This document shows positions 1 to 7,401 of a DNA stretch of 54,239 bases, piece by piece. Location: assembly GCF_014645835.1 (NCBI RefSeq), contig NZ_BMMM01000036.1:1-54239 (forward strand), given 5' to 3'. The position numbers and the translations under genes were made by a program. The notes beneath the pieces are model-generated. The model made no database searches, was not told the origin of the DNA, and was given only the letters and a program-made list of their open reading frames with translations. The DNA is from Streptomyces albiflavescens (GTDB lineage: Bacteria; Actinomycetota; Actinomycetes; Streptomycetales; Streptomycetaceae). Every line of letters starts with the position of its first letter. The stretch's first letter is position 1.

Positions 1-17
1 GCTCCGCGATTCGGCCC

Positions 18-41
18 GAGAAATTCGCTCCGCGAATTCTC
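18..41. repeat. imperfect inverted repeat near left edge
   Basis: GAGAAATTCGC and GCGAATTCTC face each other across a TCC loop, with one unpaired A in the left arm. It is the first of three hairpin-forming repeats in the first 250 bases. No gene is visible around it and its role is unknown. Confidence 0.5.
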
Positions 42-122
42 GAAAGCGCAGCAAGCGGGCAGGGCGACGCGTCCCGTCCGAATTCTGATAATCCATCAAT
101 TTCCACTCGTATTCCTTTCGTA

Positions 123-164
123 AATTGGCGAACTCCCTTCAAATTTTAAGGGAGTTCGCCAATT
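123..164. repeat. perfect 17-bp inverted repeat
   Basis: AATTGGCGAACTCCCTT (123-139) is exactly complementary to AAGGGAGTTCGCCAATT (148-164), with an 8-base AT-rich loop. It could be a strong bidirectional terminator for a gene left of the window, or a site in replication, transfer or integration of a mobile element. No T-run follows on the plus strand. Confidence 0.75.
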
Positions 165-221
165 CCCCTATTCCGTAAGGAATCTAACCTCTCGCCACTT
201 TCTCTCTATTCTCGAATGGTT

Positions 222-249
222 CGCACGGTACGCGGCTCCGTACCGTGCG
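222..249. repeat. perfect 11-bp inverted repeat
   Basis: CGCACGGTACG (222-232) pairs exactly with CGTACCGTGCG (239-249) across a 6-base loop. Bases 1-554 contain no gene I can support. The long reading frames there on the minus strand are low-complexity shadows. Confidence 0.65.
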
Positions 250-554
250 GCCAGAGCCGCACTCTGCGTGGTCGATCGCCGCTGAATGTGGTTCGGGGCG
301 CGCCAGCGCCCGAGCGCGGAGGCTCCGCCGACGCGCAACCCAAGAAGCCCCGGCCCGATCCCCGATGCCGTCGCGTCGACCATGCCCCGCCCCCCTTCTC
401 TCTCCATTCGGGCAGGGAGCAGCGGCAGCAGAGGGGATGTCAGCTCCTCCGACCATGGACAACATGGCTTCTGACCTGGGGAGTTCGAAGGCCGGCGGCC
501 GGTCGAGGTCAGGAGTTGGTGCAAGAGATGGCGCACGGGTTTGCGCATGGGGTG

Positions 555-640
555 GTGCAAGAGATCCCAGTAAAGGTATTGTGGAACATGCAGGGGAGGG
601 TGGCTCCCTCCCCCCTTCACCGACGTTCGTCAACAGAGAG
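555..640 (+). promoter_or_regulatory. promoter plus hairpin leader, copy 1
   Basis: A candidate promoter has GTGCAA (555-560), 16 bases, then TATTGT (577-582), inside the 19-base block AGTAAAGGTATTGTGGAAC (569-587). A hairpin follows: GGGGAGGG (593-600), loop TGGCT, CCCTCCCC (606-613). A conserved TCACCGA...TTCGTCAACAGA tract leads to the next gene. The same block, hairpin core and tract recur at 1837-1921 before the DUF932 gene. The repeat is seen directly. The promoter and leader roles are inferred. Confidence 0.6.
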
Positions 641-648
641 GCGTACAC

Positions 649-1008
649 GTGGAAATCGTCATCAGCGCAGGCAAGGTGACTGCCCGCACGGACGAGATCA
701 AGACCCCTGAGGCCGTCAAGGCTCGGCGCATCGCGAATTTCCTTCCCCGTCCGGAATTGCTCACGGGCGCGACGATCGTGCACAACGAAGACGAGAAGTA
801 CACGGCTATTCGGTTCGAGACCGGGGCCGGTCCCGTTCGTGTGGTGCTGCCCGTTGCGGAGGGGTTCGAGTTCCACATCATCCACGACAGCGAGACCGGG
901 GCGCGCATTCTCGGTTCGATTCCGGAGCGCCATCGGGGTGTTTCCCTTTCGGTGCGTGCTATTGCGTACCGCATTAGTGAGTTCCTGCGTACGCGAGGGC
1001 TGAAGTAG
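649..1008 (+). CDS. conserved hypothetical protein (119 aa)
   Basis: I do not recognise this protein. It starts at GTG 649 after a purine-rich GAGAGG and ends in a basic tail (RTRGLK). It is a mixed alpha/beta protein without membrane segments, signal peptide or cysteine motifs. The middle alternates hydrophobic strands (YTAIRFET, GPVRVVLPV, FEFHIIHD), suggesting a small beta-rich fold. It sits 36 bases behind the hairpin leader that is repeated before the DUF932 gene, so the two are probably co-regulated. A strong hairpin follows, so it is likely a monocistronic unit of a mobile element. Confidence 0.75.
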   Translation: MEIVISAGKVTARTDEIKTPEAVKARRIANFLPRPELLTGATIVHNEDEKYTAIRFETGAGPVRVVLPVAEGFEFHIIHDSETGARILGSIPERHRGVSLSVRAIAYRISEFLRTRGLK

Positions 1009-1014
1009 TCGGAT

Positions 1015-1042
1015 CCCGGGGCCCGGTCCTCCGGGCCCCGGG
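1015..1042 (+). terminator. 12-bp GC hairpin after the 119-aa gene
   Basis: CCCGGGGCCCGG (1015-1026), loop TCCT, CCGGGCCCCGGG (1031-1042): a perfect stem six bases behind the stop. No U-tract follows, as is common for Streptomyces terminators. Confidence 0.7.
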
Positions 1043-1086
1043 GCAGGACCCGGCGTCACATCCGAAGACCCTGGAGGGAAGTCACT

Positions 1087-1620
1087 GTGAGTGGTACGCG
1101 TTTGAGCCCCGTCCGTCGTATCGCGGTTCCGGCGAGCGAGGCGGAGCGAGAGCAGATGGCAGCGGCGTTTCGGGTTGCCCTGGAGGGGCTGTACCCGGGC
1201 GCCGGAGTCTCGCGCGTGGTGCGCGATCTGGCGCGGCCTGTGTTCGAGGTGGGATGGATCTGCGGTGTGCGGACTGGGCACACCGGCCCCGCGCTGGCCG
1301 ATGTGCCGCTTCCGCCCTACGTGCTGGGCACGGCCCTTTCGTCTCTGGCATCCGCAGTGGGTGGCGAGGCACCGGGGCCCGAGTTGCTCCAACTGGTGAG
1401 CTATCACGGCAGTGTGGAGGGCGCGCACGGGCGGTATTGGGTGACACGGATTCACCGCGAGGCCGACGCCCACGGGCAAGAGTTGGTGACCTACCGGCTC
1501 AGCACGTACACGCAAGGACGGTTGCGCGATGCACTGCATGGCGTGCACGCGGAGAGCGTCACGGCGCTGCCGCAGCACTTCCAAGACGCAGCAGACGGCC
1601 CTTTCCTGGCCCGTCTGTGA
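1087..1620 (+). CDS. hypothetical protein (177 aa)
   Basis: The start is GTG 1087, seven bases behind GGAGGGA. I recognise no domain. The protein is soluble, with a basic N-terminus (TRLSPVRRIAVP), a helical first third and an aromatic, charged C-terminal half (YHGSVEGAHGRYWVTRIHREAD). It overlaps the following 57-aa gene by four bases (GTGA), so the two are translationally coupled and probably work together. The context is the small-gene module around DUF932. Confidence 0.7.
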   Translation: MSGTRLSPVRRIAVPASEAEREQMAAAFRVALEGLYPGAGVSRVVRDLARPVFEVGWICGVRTGHTGPALADVPLPPYVLGTALSSLASAVGGEAPGPELLQLVSYHGSVEGAHGRYWVTRIHREADAHGQELVTYRLSTYTQGRLRDALHGVHAESVTALPQHFQDAADGPFLARL

Positions 1621-1790
1621 GTAGCTGTCAGGTGTGCCACAACGGCCGGATGCGGTGCGTACGGGACGTCCGGGATCTGCCGTGCAGTGAGCCGGACAGT
1701 CTGCCGGAGTGCGGCGTTCAGACCTCTGGTGAGACTCAGGTCATGGCCGAGGCGTACGACTGGCCCGAGGTGTTCGACGGAGAGTGGTAG
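1617..1790 (+). CDS. small cysteine-rich protein (57 aa)
   Basis: GTG at 1617 overlaps the upstream stop in a GTGA, giving a 57-residue acidic protein that ends in DWPEVFDGEW. Cysteines come as C-x2-C near residue 4, then single cysteines near 14, 23 and 32, compatible with a small metal-binding knuckle. I do not know its function. Coupling to the 177-aa gene and the clean frame argue that it is real, though the size leaves doubt. It could be a zinc-bound adaptor or regulatory peptide. Confidence 0.5.
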   Translation: MSSCQVCHNGRMRCVRDVRDLPCSEPDSLPECGVQTSGETQVMAEAYDWPEVFDGEW

Positions 1791-1836
1791 GCCGAAGCCG
1801 CCGCTTCCGGGTGGGGTGATCGGGGAGTTTATTCGG

Positions 1837-1921
1837 TTGCCCTACCCTCAAGTAAAGGTATTGTGGAACTAGTTCGAGAGGGTGGCCCCCTCCCGGACTC
1901 ACCGAAAGTTCATCAGCAGAA
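1837..1921 (+). promoter_or_regulatory. promoter plus hairpin leader, copy 2
   Basis: TTGCCC (1837-1842), 16 bases, TATTGT (1859-1864), within the same AGTAAAGGTATTGTGGAAC block (1851-1869) as copy 1. The hairpin is GAGGG (1878-1882), loop TGGCC, CCCTC (1888-1892). The inner GAGGGTGGC and CCCTC are kept but the outer stem differs from copy 1, and a TCACCGA...GTTCATCAGCAGA tract follows. It precedes the DUF932 gene. Spacing and -10 are identical in the two copies. Confidence 0.6.
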
Positions 1922-1933
1922 GGGAAGCCCCAA

Positions 1934-2938
1934 GTGGCCCACGAAATCGAGCAGTTCACCGACGGCAGCGCAGCGTTCGTGTCCGCGCGTGAGAGCGCGT
2001 GGCATGGTCTGGGAACTGTCACAGAGGGGGCGCTGACGGCCGAGGCTGCGATGCGTATCGCGTCTTTGGCCAACTGGAACGTCCGGCTCCTGGAGTTGTC
2101 CGCCACCGAGATCACGCCGGACGGCGCCACACGCGTGGAGGTCCCGAACCACTTCGCGACCGCGCGCACCCACCCGAAGTCCAAGGCCACAGAGACCCTC
2201 GGAGTGGTCGGCAGCGACTACCACCCGGTGCAGAACGAGGAGCACGCCGAGTTCCTCAACCTGCTGGCCGACCAGTCCGGTGCGCACTTCGAGACCGCCG
2301 GATCCCTCAAGAACGGCCGCCAGGTGTTCCTGACCATGAAAATGCCGCAGTCCCTGACGATCGGCGGAAGTGACCGGGTGGACCTGTACATCGCGGCGTT
2401 CAACAGTCACGACGGGGGCTCCGCGTTCCGCATCGTCGTGACGCCGATCCGGGTGGTGTGCGCCAACACTCAGCGCGCGGCGATCCAGGGGGCCCGCTCC
2501 AGCTTCGTCGTGCGGCACACCGCCGGAGCCAAGGCCCGGATCACACAGGCCCGTTCCGCTCTCGGTCTGACCTTCCGGTACGCGGAGGAGTTCGAGAAGG
2601 CCGCACAGCGGATGATCCAGGCCGAGATGACGCTGAACGAACTGCGGTCGGTCGTCGAGGAGATGTGGCCGGTCAAGGACAGCGACAGCGCCCGTACCAA
2701 GACCAACCAGCACCAGCGGTGGGCGAAAATCAGCCACCTGTTCGAGCACGCCGACACCCAGGCCGGTATCCGGGGCACGCGGTGGGGCGGATACAACGCG
2801 CTCACCGAGTATGCGAACCACGTGGCCCCGGCCCGGGGCAAGACCGACGCGGACAAGCTGCGCTCCCGCGCCGAGCGGGTCATCAGTGGCGCATCCGATG
2901 CCCTGATGGAACGGGCATTCGCGCTCACCGCGGTCTGA
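1934..2938 (+). CDS. DUF932 phage/plasmid-like protein (TIGR03299 type)
   Basis: A 334-residue protein with the DUF932 signature throughout: an early AWHGLGTV motif, a central GSDYHPVQNEE segment, FLTMKMP and the IVVTPIRVVCANTQ stretch. This family (TIGR03299) is typical of plasmids, phages and integrative elements. It has been suggested to act in replication or DNA transactions, but its biochemical role is not established. The start is GTG 1934 behind AGAAGGGA, downstream of the duplicated leader. The C-terminal half is helical with many charged residues. A 13-bp hairpin follows. It is the best evidence that the left module is of mobile origin. Confidence 0.88.
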   Translation: MAHEIEQFTDGSAAFVSARESAWHGLGTVTEGALTAEAAMRIASLANWNVRLLELSATEITPDGATRVEVPNHFATARTHPKSKATETLGVVGSDYHPVQNEEHAEFLNLLADQSGAHFETAGSLKNGRQVFLTMKMPQSLTIGGSDRVDLYIAAFNSHDGGSAFRIVVTPIRVVCANTQRAAIQGARSSFVVRHTAGAKARITQARSALGLTFRYAEEFEKAAQRMIQAEMTLNELRSVVEEMWPVKDSDSARTKTNQHQRWAKISHLFEHADTQAGIRGTRWGGYNALTEYANHVAPARGKTDADKLRSRAERVISGASDALMERAFALTAV

Positions 2939-2948
2939 CCCCCCAACG

Positions 2949-2988
2949 CCGGGCGGGCGCCATCCCTCCCCCACGGGCGCCCGCCCGG
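2949..2988 (+). terminator. 13-bp GC hairpin after DUF932 gene
   Basis: CCGGGCGGGCGCC (2949-2961) pairs perfectly with GGCGCCCGCCCGG (2976-2988), loop of 14 bases, ten bases behind the stop codon. Between here and 3236 I see no further gene. Confidence 0.7.
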
Positions 2989-3236
2989 TCCCGGCCCCCA
3001 AGTCCCAGGCCGCCCGCAGCGGCCAACGGGCCCAAGCGTGGAGCGCTCACCCCGCCTCGGGATCGCGGAGCGCTCCCCGCCCGCCCCTGCCGCGTAGCGG
3101 CAGCGCGACGTGTCTGCGGAGCAGAGAGCGCGCCGAGAAACACGTCCGCCCCCCTTCCCGCGCCCAGCCGCGCCGGCGGGTGCGCTCACCGCCCCCGAAT
3201 CCGACAGCCCGCACGCATCGAGAGGACCACACCGCC

Positions 3237-3533
3237 ATGGCCACGAGCTTCCACCAGCAGCCCACCGAACAGCCCCACACCCCCTACGAGATCGCCTGTG
3301 CCGCCGTCACGGCCATGGGCGACCAGTGGGGCGCCCGGCCCGGCCCCTGGGGCAGGACCGGCCACCTGCACAACGCCGACCACACCCCGTTCACAGTCGG
3401 GGTCTGCGAGGCCGGATACCTCTACCTCCGCAACGACGAGTTGGGCGAGAGCCTTCACCTCCCCCTGAGTTCGACCGCCGATCTCCCCACGCTCGGCCAG
3501 GCCATCGCCAACGTCATCGGCGAACTCTTCTGA
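3237..3533 (+). CDS. hypothetical protein (98 aa)
   Basis: I chose ATG 3237 because GAGAGGACC lies just upstream; a longer reading from 3180 would add a low-complexity proline/arginine tail. The protein runs MATSFHQQ... and has a C-terminal helical segment (LGQAIANVIGELF). A central beta-rich part (FTVGVCEAGYLYLRNDELGESLHLPL) suggests a small single domain. No known family is recognised. It is flanked by hairpins on both sides and lies between the DUF932 gene and a probable zinc-binding protein. Confidence 0.7.
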   Translation: MATSFHQQPTEQPHTPYEIACAAVTAMGDQWGARPGPWGRTGHLHNADHTPFTVGVCEAGYLYLRNDELGESLHLPLSSTADLPTLGQAIANVIGELF

Positions 3534-3545
3534 CCGCCCCTGACC

Positions 3546-3570
3546 GGCCCGGCGGCACTGCCGCCGGGCC
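3546..3570 (+). terminator. 10-bp GC hairpin
   Basis: GGCCCGGCGG (3546-3555), loop CACTG, CCGCCGGGCC (3561-3570): a perfect stem in the 55-base gap between two genes. It could end the 98-aa gene or act as a processing/attenuation hairpin before the next. Confidence 0.6.
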
Positions 3571-3588
3571 CGCCCGAAAGGCCTTTTC

Positions 3589-4278
3589 ATGAACATCCCG
3601 TGGACCATCAAGGGCATCACCGACGACTTCACCACCTGCCACTGCTGCGGCCGCCGCGGACTGAAACGCACGGTTGCGCTCATGCCGCTGGACGCCGACG
3701 GGAACGAGGACGGCACCGCCGAAGACGTCGTGTACTACGGCACGGCGTGCGCGGCGACCGCGCTGGGCTGGACGCAGGGCAAGGTGACCGAGACCGGGCA
3801 CGCCTCCCAGCGCGAGCGGGACGAGCGCGACGCGTACGCCCGTCGGATCATCAGCCTCTACGCCCCGGTGGAATCCGCGCCCGTCCGCGACCAGGCCCGC
3901 GTCTTTTACGGCCGTAACCGCCGCCAGCGAAACACTGGTGTGAAGGCGACCGAGGAAATGGCGCAGCTGCTGGCCGAGGCCCGTGCGACGCTGGCCGACA
4001 CCACGACCGGCCCCGCCCGCCCGGGACGGATTGAGGACTTCCGCCGTTATCTGGTCGTCCTCACCCAGGACGGGCACATTCACCTCGTACGGCGTGTACC
4101 GCAGGACGAGACCAAACGTCATGAGCAGGCCGCCGCCGCGCACCGCCGAGCCGACGAGATCAGCGGCAGCGTCCTGACCGTGGCCGCGCTGGACGCGGAG
4201 TCGGCCCGCGAGGTCGCGTACTCCGACGACCTCACCCGCGCCTGGAACGCGAAGGCTTGGCAGGCCGCGCATGCCTGA
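3589..4278 (+). CDS. hypothetical protein with N-terminal CxxC knuckle (229 aa)
   Basis: ATG 3589 follows GAAAGG. Residues 16-21 carry CHCCGRRG and a later TACAAT supplies another cysteine, so a small zinc-binding head is likely. The middle is strongly basic (FYGRNRRQRNTG) and could touch nucleic acid. The last third is a helical, charged region followed by a DSGS-free segment ending AWQAAHA. I do not recognise the family. The stop overlaps the next gene by eight bases (ATGCCTGA), so both are one translational unit. Confidence 0.75.
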   Translation: MNIPWTIKGITDDFTTCHCCGRRGLKRTVALMPLDADGNEDGTAEDVVYYGTACAATALGWTQGKVTETGHASQRERDERDAYARRIISLYAPVESAPVRDQARVFYGRNRRQRNTGVKATEEMAQLLAEARATLADTTTGPARPGRIEDFRRYLVVLTQDGHIHLVRRVPQDETKRHEQAAAAHRRADEISGSVLTVAALDAESAREVAYSDDLTRAWNAKAWQAAHA

Positions 4279-4735
4279 AGCCGAACCCGCGCCCCGGTTG
4301 TTCATCGGGACCCGCGTCACCTACCACGGCCGCTTCACCGAGCTGCACGACCGCCCCCTGTACGTCCTGCCGTGCACGTGGTTCGGCCACTGCGACGCCT
4401 GCTGGGAGCAGGAAGACAAGTTCGAAGAGCGGCACCCAATGGAGCGGGACCACTTCATGGTGGTCGACCTCACCACCGACCACCGCGTACACCACGCCGA
4501 CCGGGCGAGCCTGACCCCGATCGCCCATGTCTGGCCCGAGGACGCCGTTCAGTTCAACATCAACGGCTACTGGTACTCCGCCGCGTACACCACAGCAGGG
4601 GGAAGCGACCGGGCCCGCACGGTGCACTTCTACACCGCCGAGGAGTTCATTGGGCGCACATGGTGCCACTTCCGGGTACCCGCACCCGACGTACGCCGCC
4701 TGGACGAACAGGGCCGCCGCCGCCCCGTCATCTGA
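4271..4735 (+). CDS. hypothetical protein (154 aa)
   Basis: It is translationally coupled to the preceding zinc-knuckle protein by an eight-base overlap. Residues around 35-45 contain C-x4-7-C-x2-C (PCTWFGHCDACWEQ), another possible metal site. The rest is rich in aromatic residues (INGYWYSAAYTT, VHFYTAEEF). It is soluble with no signal peptide. No family is recognised. It is followed at once by a compact hairpin. Confidence 0.7.
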   Translation: MPEAEPAPRLFIGTRVTYHGRFTELHDRPLYVLPCTWFGHCDACWEQEDKFEERHPMERDHFMVVDLTTDHRVHHADRASLTPIAHVWPEDAVQFNINGYWYSAAYTTAGGSDRARTVHFYTAEEFIGRTWCHFRVPAPDVRRLDEQGRRRPVI

Positions 4736-4741
4736 CCGAGT

Positions 4742-4763
4742 CCCGCGCGCCACGGCGCGCGGG
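4742..4763 (+). terminator. 9-bp GC hairpin
   Basis: CCCGCGCGC (4742-4750), loop CACG, GCGCGCGGG (4755-4763), six bases behind the stop of the 154-aa gene. Confidence 0.6.
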
Positions 4764-4818
4764 CACCACCGCCCGTCGCGCGCAGCCGGCCCCCACCCGT
4801 CGCCCCGCTGGAGTCACC

Positions 4819-5312
4819 GTGACAAGCCCGCACCCCGACCAGCCCGCCGACCGACCCACCCTGTCCTACCCTGGAGACGAAGCGATCACGGCCGCCCGCC
4901 GCCGTGCGCACCTCGCATTCGCCCAGCTTCTTCACCGCCCTCGGTGCGGGACGTCCGCCTGCACTACGCCGCATTGGACGTCGACGGCCGGTACGCCCTG
5001 GCCAGCGCCACCGTGGAGGTCGTCACCGCCCCCGCATGGCAGCTGGACGCCGACCCGAACGAGTTCACCGCCATCGAGGCAGCCGTAACGGCCGCCCTGG
5101 AAGGCAGCTGCACCGTCCTGGCCACCCTGGTCGTGCAGACCGAGCAGGAACCAGGTCCGGTCGTCTGCGGCTGGCGCATCAAGCACGGATGGCTGCACGG
5201 CATGAAGCCGACCACCATGCAGGCCGCCGTACAGCCGTGCGCAAGCAGTCCGGCGCCCACCGCCCGCGCGTACCCCGCGCCGTTCCTGCCAGACCCGTCC
5301 GTCACGGGCTGA
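4819..5312 (+). pseudogene. hypothetical gene with an apparent frameshift near 4930-4945
   Basis: GTG 4819 has a good GGAG five bases upstream and opens a frame that looks coding to about LAFAQLLH. Protein-like sequence then continues in the next frame (VRDVRLHYAALDVDGRYALA) to the stop at 5312. A -1 shift is needed to join them. Otherwise a separate 122-aa protein would start at GTG 4944, without a clear ribosome site. The second part ends in a low-complexity Pro/Ala tail. It may be a broken gene, a sequencing error or programmed shifting. No family is recognised. Confidence 0.5.
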
Positions 5313-5323
5313 GCCGACCACCG

Positions 5324-5348
5324 GCCCGGCCCTCGCTGAGGGCCGGGC
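5324..5348 (+). terminator. 11-bp GC hairpin
   Basis: GCCCGGCCCTC (5324-5334), loop GCT, GAGGGCCGGGC (5338-5348), directly behind the stop at 5312. Confidence 0.65.
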
Positions 5349-5394
5349 AGCCCGCCAACTCCCCGTTCCTGTACGCCCTCTGAGAAGACACCCT

Positions 5395-5901
5395 GTGATC
5401 GCCATTGCCACCCCGTCCGGTACCGCCCGCGCCGTTCCGTCCGAGGCTGACGCCACCGGCAGCGTGCGCTACAGCCTCACCGATGCCGCCAGCGGAACCG
5501 TCCACATAACCGCGACCAACAGCCCCGCCCGGTGGGACCAGTTCGACGCCGTCCGAGCCAGTCTCGGATCCGCCAGCGCCGTGCGCGGACTGCCCACCGA
5601 GCCCCTGGTGCCCATCCGTGGCCGCGCCTACCAGGGCAGCAGGGTCCGAGTGCTGGCCCACTCTGCCGACCTGCCCTGGGGGTGTCAGGAACCGGTGTCC
5701 CTGGTCGACACCGACGACCGCCCCGCGCCCCCGCAGGCCAGCCAGACGCTGACCGCCATCCTGCGCGCGTGCGCTGGCGACTACGCCGCACGAAGCGACT
5801 TCGCCCGCCTCCAGCGCGCGGCCCGTCGCCACGACACCCCGCAGCTGCTGAAGTGGCTGGACGCGATGACCTCGTACGCGGAACAGGCGCGGGCTCGCTA
5901 A
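5395..5901 (+). CDS. hypothetical protein, probably cut short by a TAA (168 aa)
   Basis: GTG 5395 is preceded by GAGAAG. The first 90 residues look beta-rich (GSVRYSLTD, GTVHITATN) and the rest is helical. The frame stops at TAA 5899-5901, but sense codons continue in the same frame with a convincing helical sequence (LEEAEAHRVQAARSLAAWW). So this is probably the N-terminal two-thirds of a longer protein interrupted by a nonsense mutation. In living cells it may still yield the 168-aa product. Family unknown. Confidence 0.6.
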   Translation: MIAIATPSGTARAVPSEADATGSVRYSLTDAASGTVHITATNSPARWDQFDAVRASLGSASAVRGLPTEPLVPIRGRAYQGSRVRVLAHSADLPWGCQEPVSLVDTDDRPAPPQASQTLTAILRACAGDYAARSDFARLQRAARRHDTPQLLKWLDAMTSYAEQARAR

Positions 5902-6440
5902 CTGGAGGAGGCGGAGGCCCACCGGGTCCAGGCCGCGCGCAGTCTCGCCGCCTGGTGGACGCTGGCCCGCTGGTTCACCGCCCGTCCGCACCCGGTGCTC
6001 GCGCCGCTGCTGGCACCGGACCGCGAGAGTCTGGCGCACCGCGCCGAGTACCTGCCGAAGTGGGCCGAGATCAGCGCGAGGGCAGCCGCCGAGGAGGGCC
6101 GGCGTCTGGCGCTCTTCCGGTCGGAGTACGAGGCGTTTGGCCAGGCTCACCGCCGCGCCGGAGAACCGGGATCGCGCGTACTTCGTGGTCGGTCAGTGGC
6201 AGGGCGGGGCGACTTCGAGATCTGGCACGTGGAAGAGGCCCCCGCCGGTCCCGGTGAACGTCCGACCGATGCGACGAGTACTGCGAGGACGCCCGAGACA
6301 CGTTCGGCAGCGTCGAGATCGTCTACGCCGCCAGCGCAGAGGCCGCAGCCGAACAGGCCGGCCAGGAAGCGCGCGAGACCAGAACACCGACAGCACGGCG
6401 CCATCGGCGCGGCGGGAGACCGCTCTTTACACACCGCATC
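5902..6440 (+). pseudogene. decayed continuation of the preceding gene
   Basis: No start codon or ribosome site precedes this tract. Protein-like pieces occur in successive frames: LAAWWTLARWFTARPHP in the frame of the upstream gene, DRAYFVVGQWQGG in the next, DFEIWHVEEAP back in the first, then CDEYCEDARDTFGSVEIVYA in the third. At least three shifts are needed beyond the TAA at 5899. This is what a gene under no selection looks like, or, less likely, a badly assembled patch. Confidence 0.6.
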
Positions 6441-6491
6441 GTAACCGTGACACTTGGTGCCCGTGATCGCGTCGTGAAGGGGGCACCGACG

Positions 6492-7082
6492 TTGAGCGAC
6501 ACCTCGCCGGATTGGGCGAAGCCGACACCACTCGGGTACGGAATCGCCTCCGAGACGGCGCACTTCGTCGCCGCCCCGCTGCTTGCCGGGGCCTGCATCG
6601 CCACGATCGGTGTCCTGGGTGCCGACGGCGACAAATTCCGCTGGCCCGGCCCCGCGATGCTGCTGCTCACCCTGGCCTTCGTCGCACTCATCGCGAGCGT
6701 GCAGTACGGCTTTCACGCGCGCCAGCACTTCTACTCCCCCGCCGATGTCGACACCTGGTACCCGCCCGGCGGACCCCGCCCGGCCGAGAGCACCCTGCGC
6801 CAGCACCAACAGCGCGACTTCCACCAGTGGCGGCGCCTGAGCCGCCGGGGCAGCACGGCGTACAACGTGGGAATCGTGTTGCTGGGGGCGGCCGCCACCC
6901 TGGTGCTGGCCCCACCGGAGGAAGCGTCACTCGGGCATGCCGTGTGCCGTTGGACGGCAGCCGCCGTAACAGCGCTGGGCAGTGCGGCGGAGTTCGAGTG
7001 GATTCTGCGCGGGGAGCGCGTACGCAGGACCCTTGCCCGTGCGACTGATGGCGCGACGACAGGACGGGATCCTCATGTCTGA
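6492..7082 (+). CDS. small membrane protein (196 aa)
   Basis: I prefer TTG 6492 because AAGGGGG lies eight bases upstream; GTG codons at 6447 and 6474 lack such a site. Four hydrophobic stretches are visible: FVAAPLLAGACIATIGVLG, AMLLLTLAFVALIASVQYG, YNVGIVLLGAAATLVLAP and AAAVTALGSAAEFEW. The first pair and last pair are separated by a charged soluble loop containing FHARQHFYSPADVDTWYPP. No family is recognised. It overlaps the next gene by eight bases (ATGTCTGA), so the two are co-translated. Confidence 0.75.
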   Translation: MSDTSPDWAKPTPLGYGIASETAHFVAAPLLAGACIATIGVLGADGDKFRWPGPAMLLLTLAFVALIASVQYGFHARQHFYSPADVDTWYPPGGPRPAESTLRQHQQRDFHQWRRLSRRGSTAYNVGIVLLGAAATLVLAPPEEASLGHAVCRWTAAAVTALGSAAEFEWILRGERVRRTLARATDGATTGRDPHV

Positions 7083-7374
7083 TTCGCACTTGGATTCCTT
7101 CGGGGCTCCTCCGGAGGGGGTCGGGACACGCTGTTGCGTGTGCGACGGCCTCTTGCTGTTTCGGGACCGTCCCTTCAAGGCGGAATGGCGCATGTGGTTC
7201 ATGAGCAGTGACCGGCTGATGGCCCAGTGCTCGTACGACCATGCGGCCGGCTGCGAGGTCTCGGTGGTCCCGGCCGCCAAGCTGATCGCGATGGACAAGG
7301 ACCAGGCCCTGGCGGAGGCTCGCCGCATGAGGTCGGAAGGGGACAGCGGTTCGCCGCCACCGTCGGCTCGGTGA
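7075..7374 (+). CDS. small zinc-ribbon-like protein (99 aa)
   Basis: ATG 7075 overlaps the end of the membrane-protein gene. Residues 17-21 hold CCVC and a second set occurs further on (QCSYDHAAGCEV), the spacing of a zinc ribbon with hydrophobic strands between (GLLLFRDRP, MWFMSSDRL). A helical, charged tail follows. It may be a soluble partner of the four-TM protein. It ends 28 bases before the stop of the CHAT gene on the other strand, so the two operons converge here. Confidence 0.7.
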   Translation: MSDSHLDSFGAPPEGVGTRCCVCDGLLLFRDRPFKAEWRMWFMSSDRLMAQCSYDHAAGCEVSVVPAAKLIAMDKDQALAEARRMRSEGDSGSPPPSAR

Positions 7375-7401
7375 ACCGCGAAGGGCGCACGCTCGAGCGG
7401 G

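Noticed and set aside
1..250. Telomere of a linear replicon
   Set aside because: The palindromes lack the tightly packed GC hairpin series of known Streptomyces ends, and the window edge is arbitrary.
184..1584. 466-residue minus-strand frame over the left module
   Set aside because: Low-complexity composition, no ribosome site, and it covers three plus-strand genes with proper starts.
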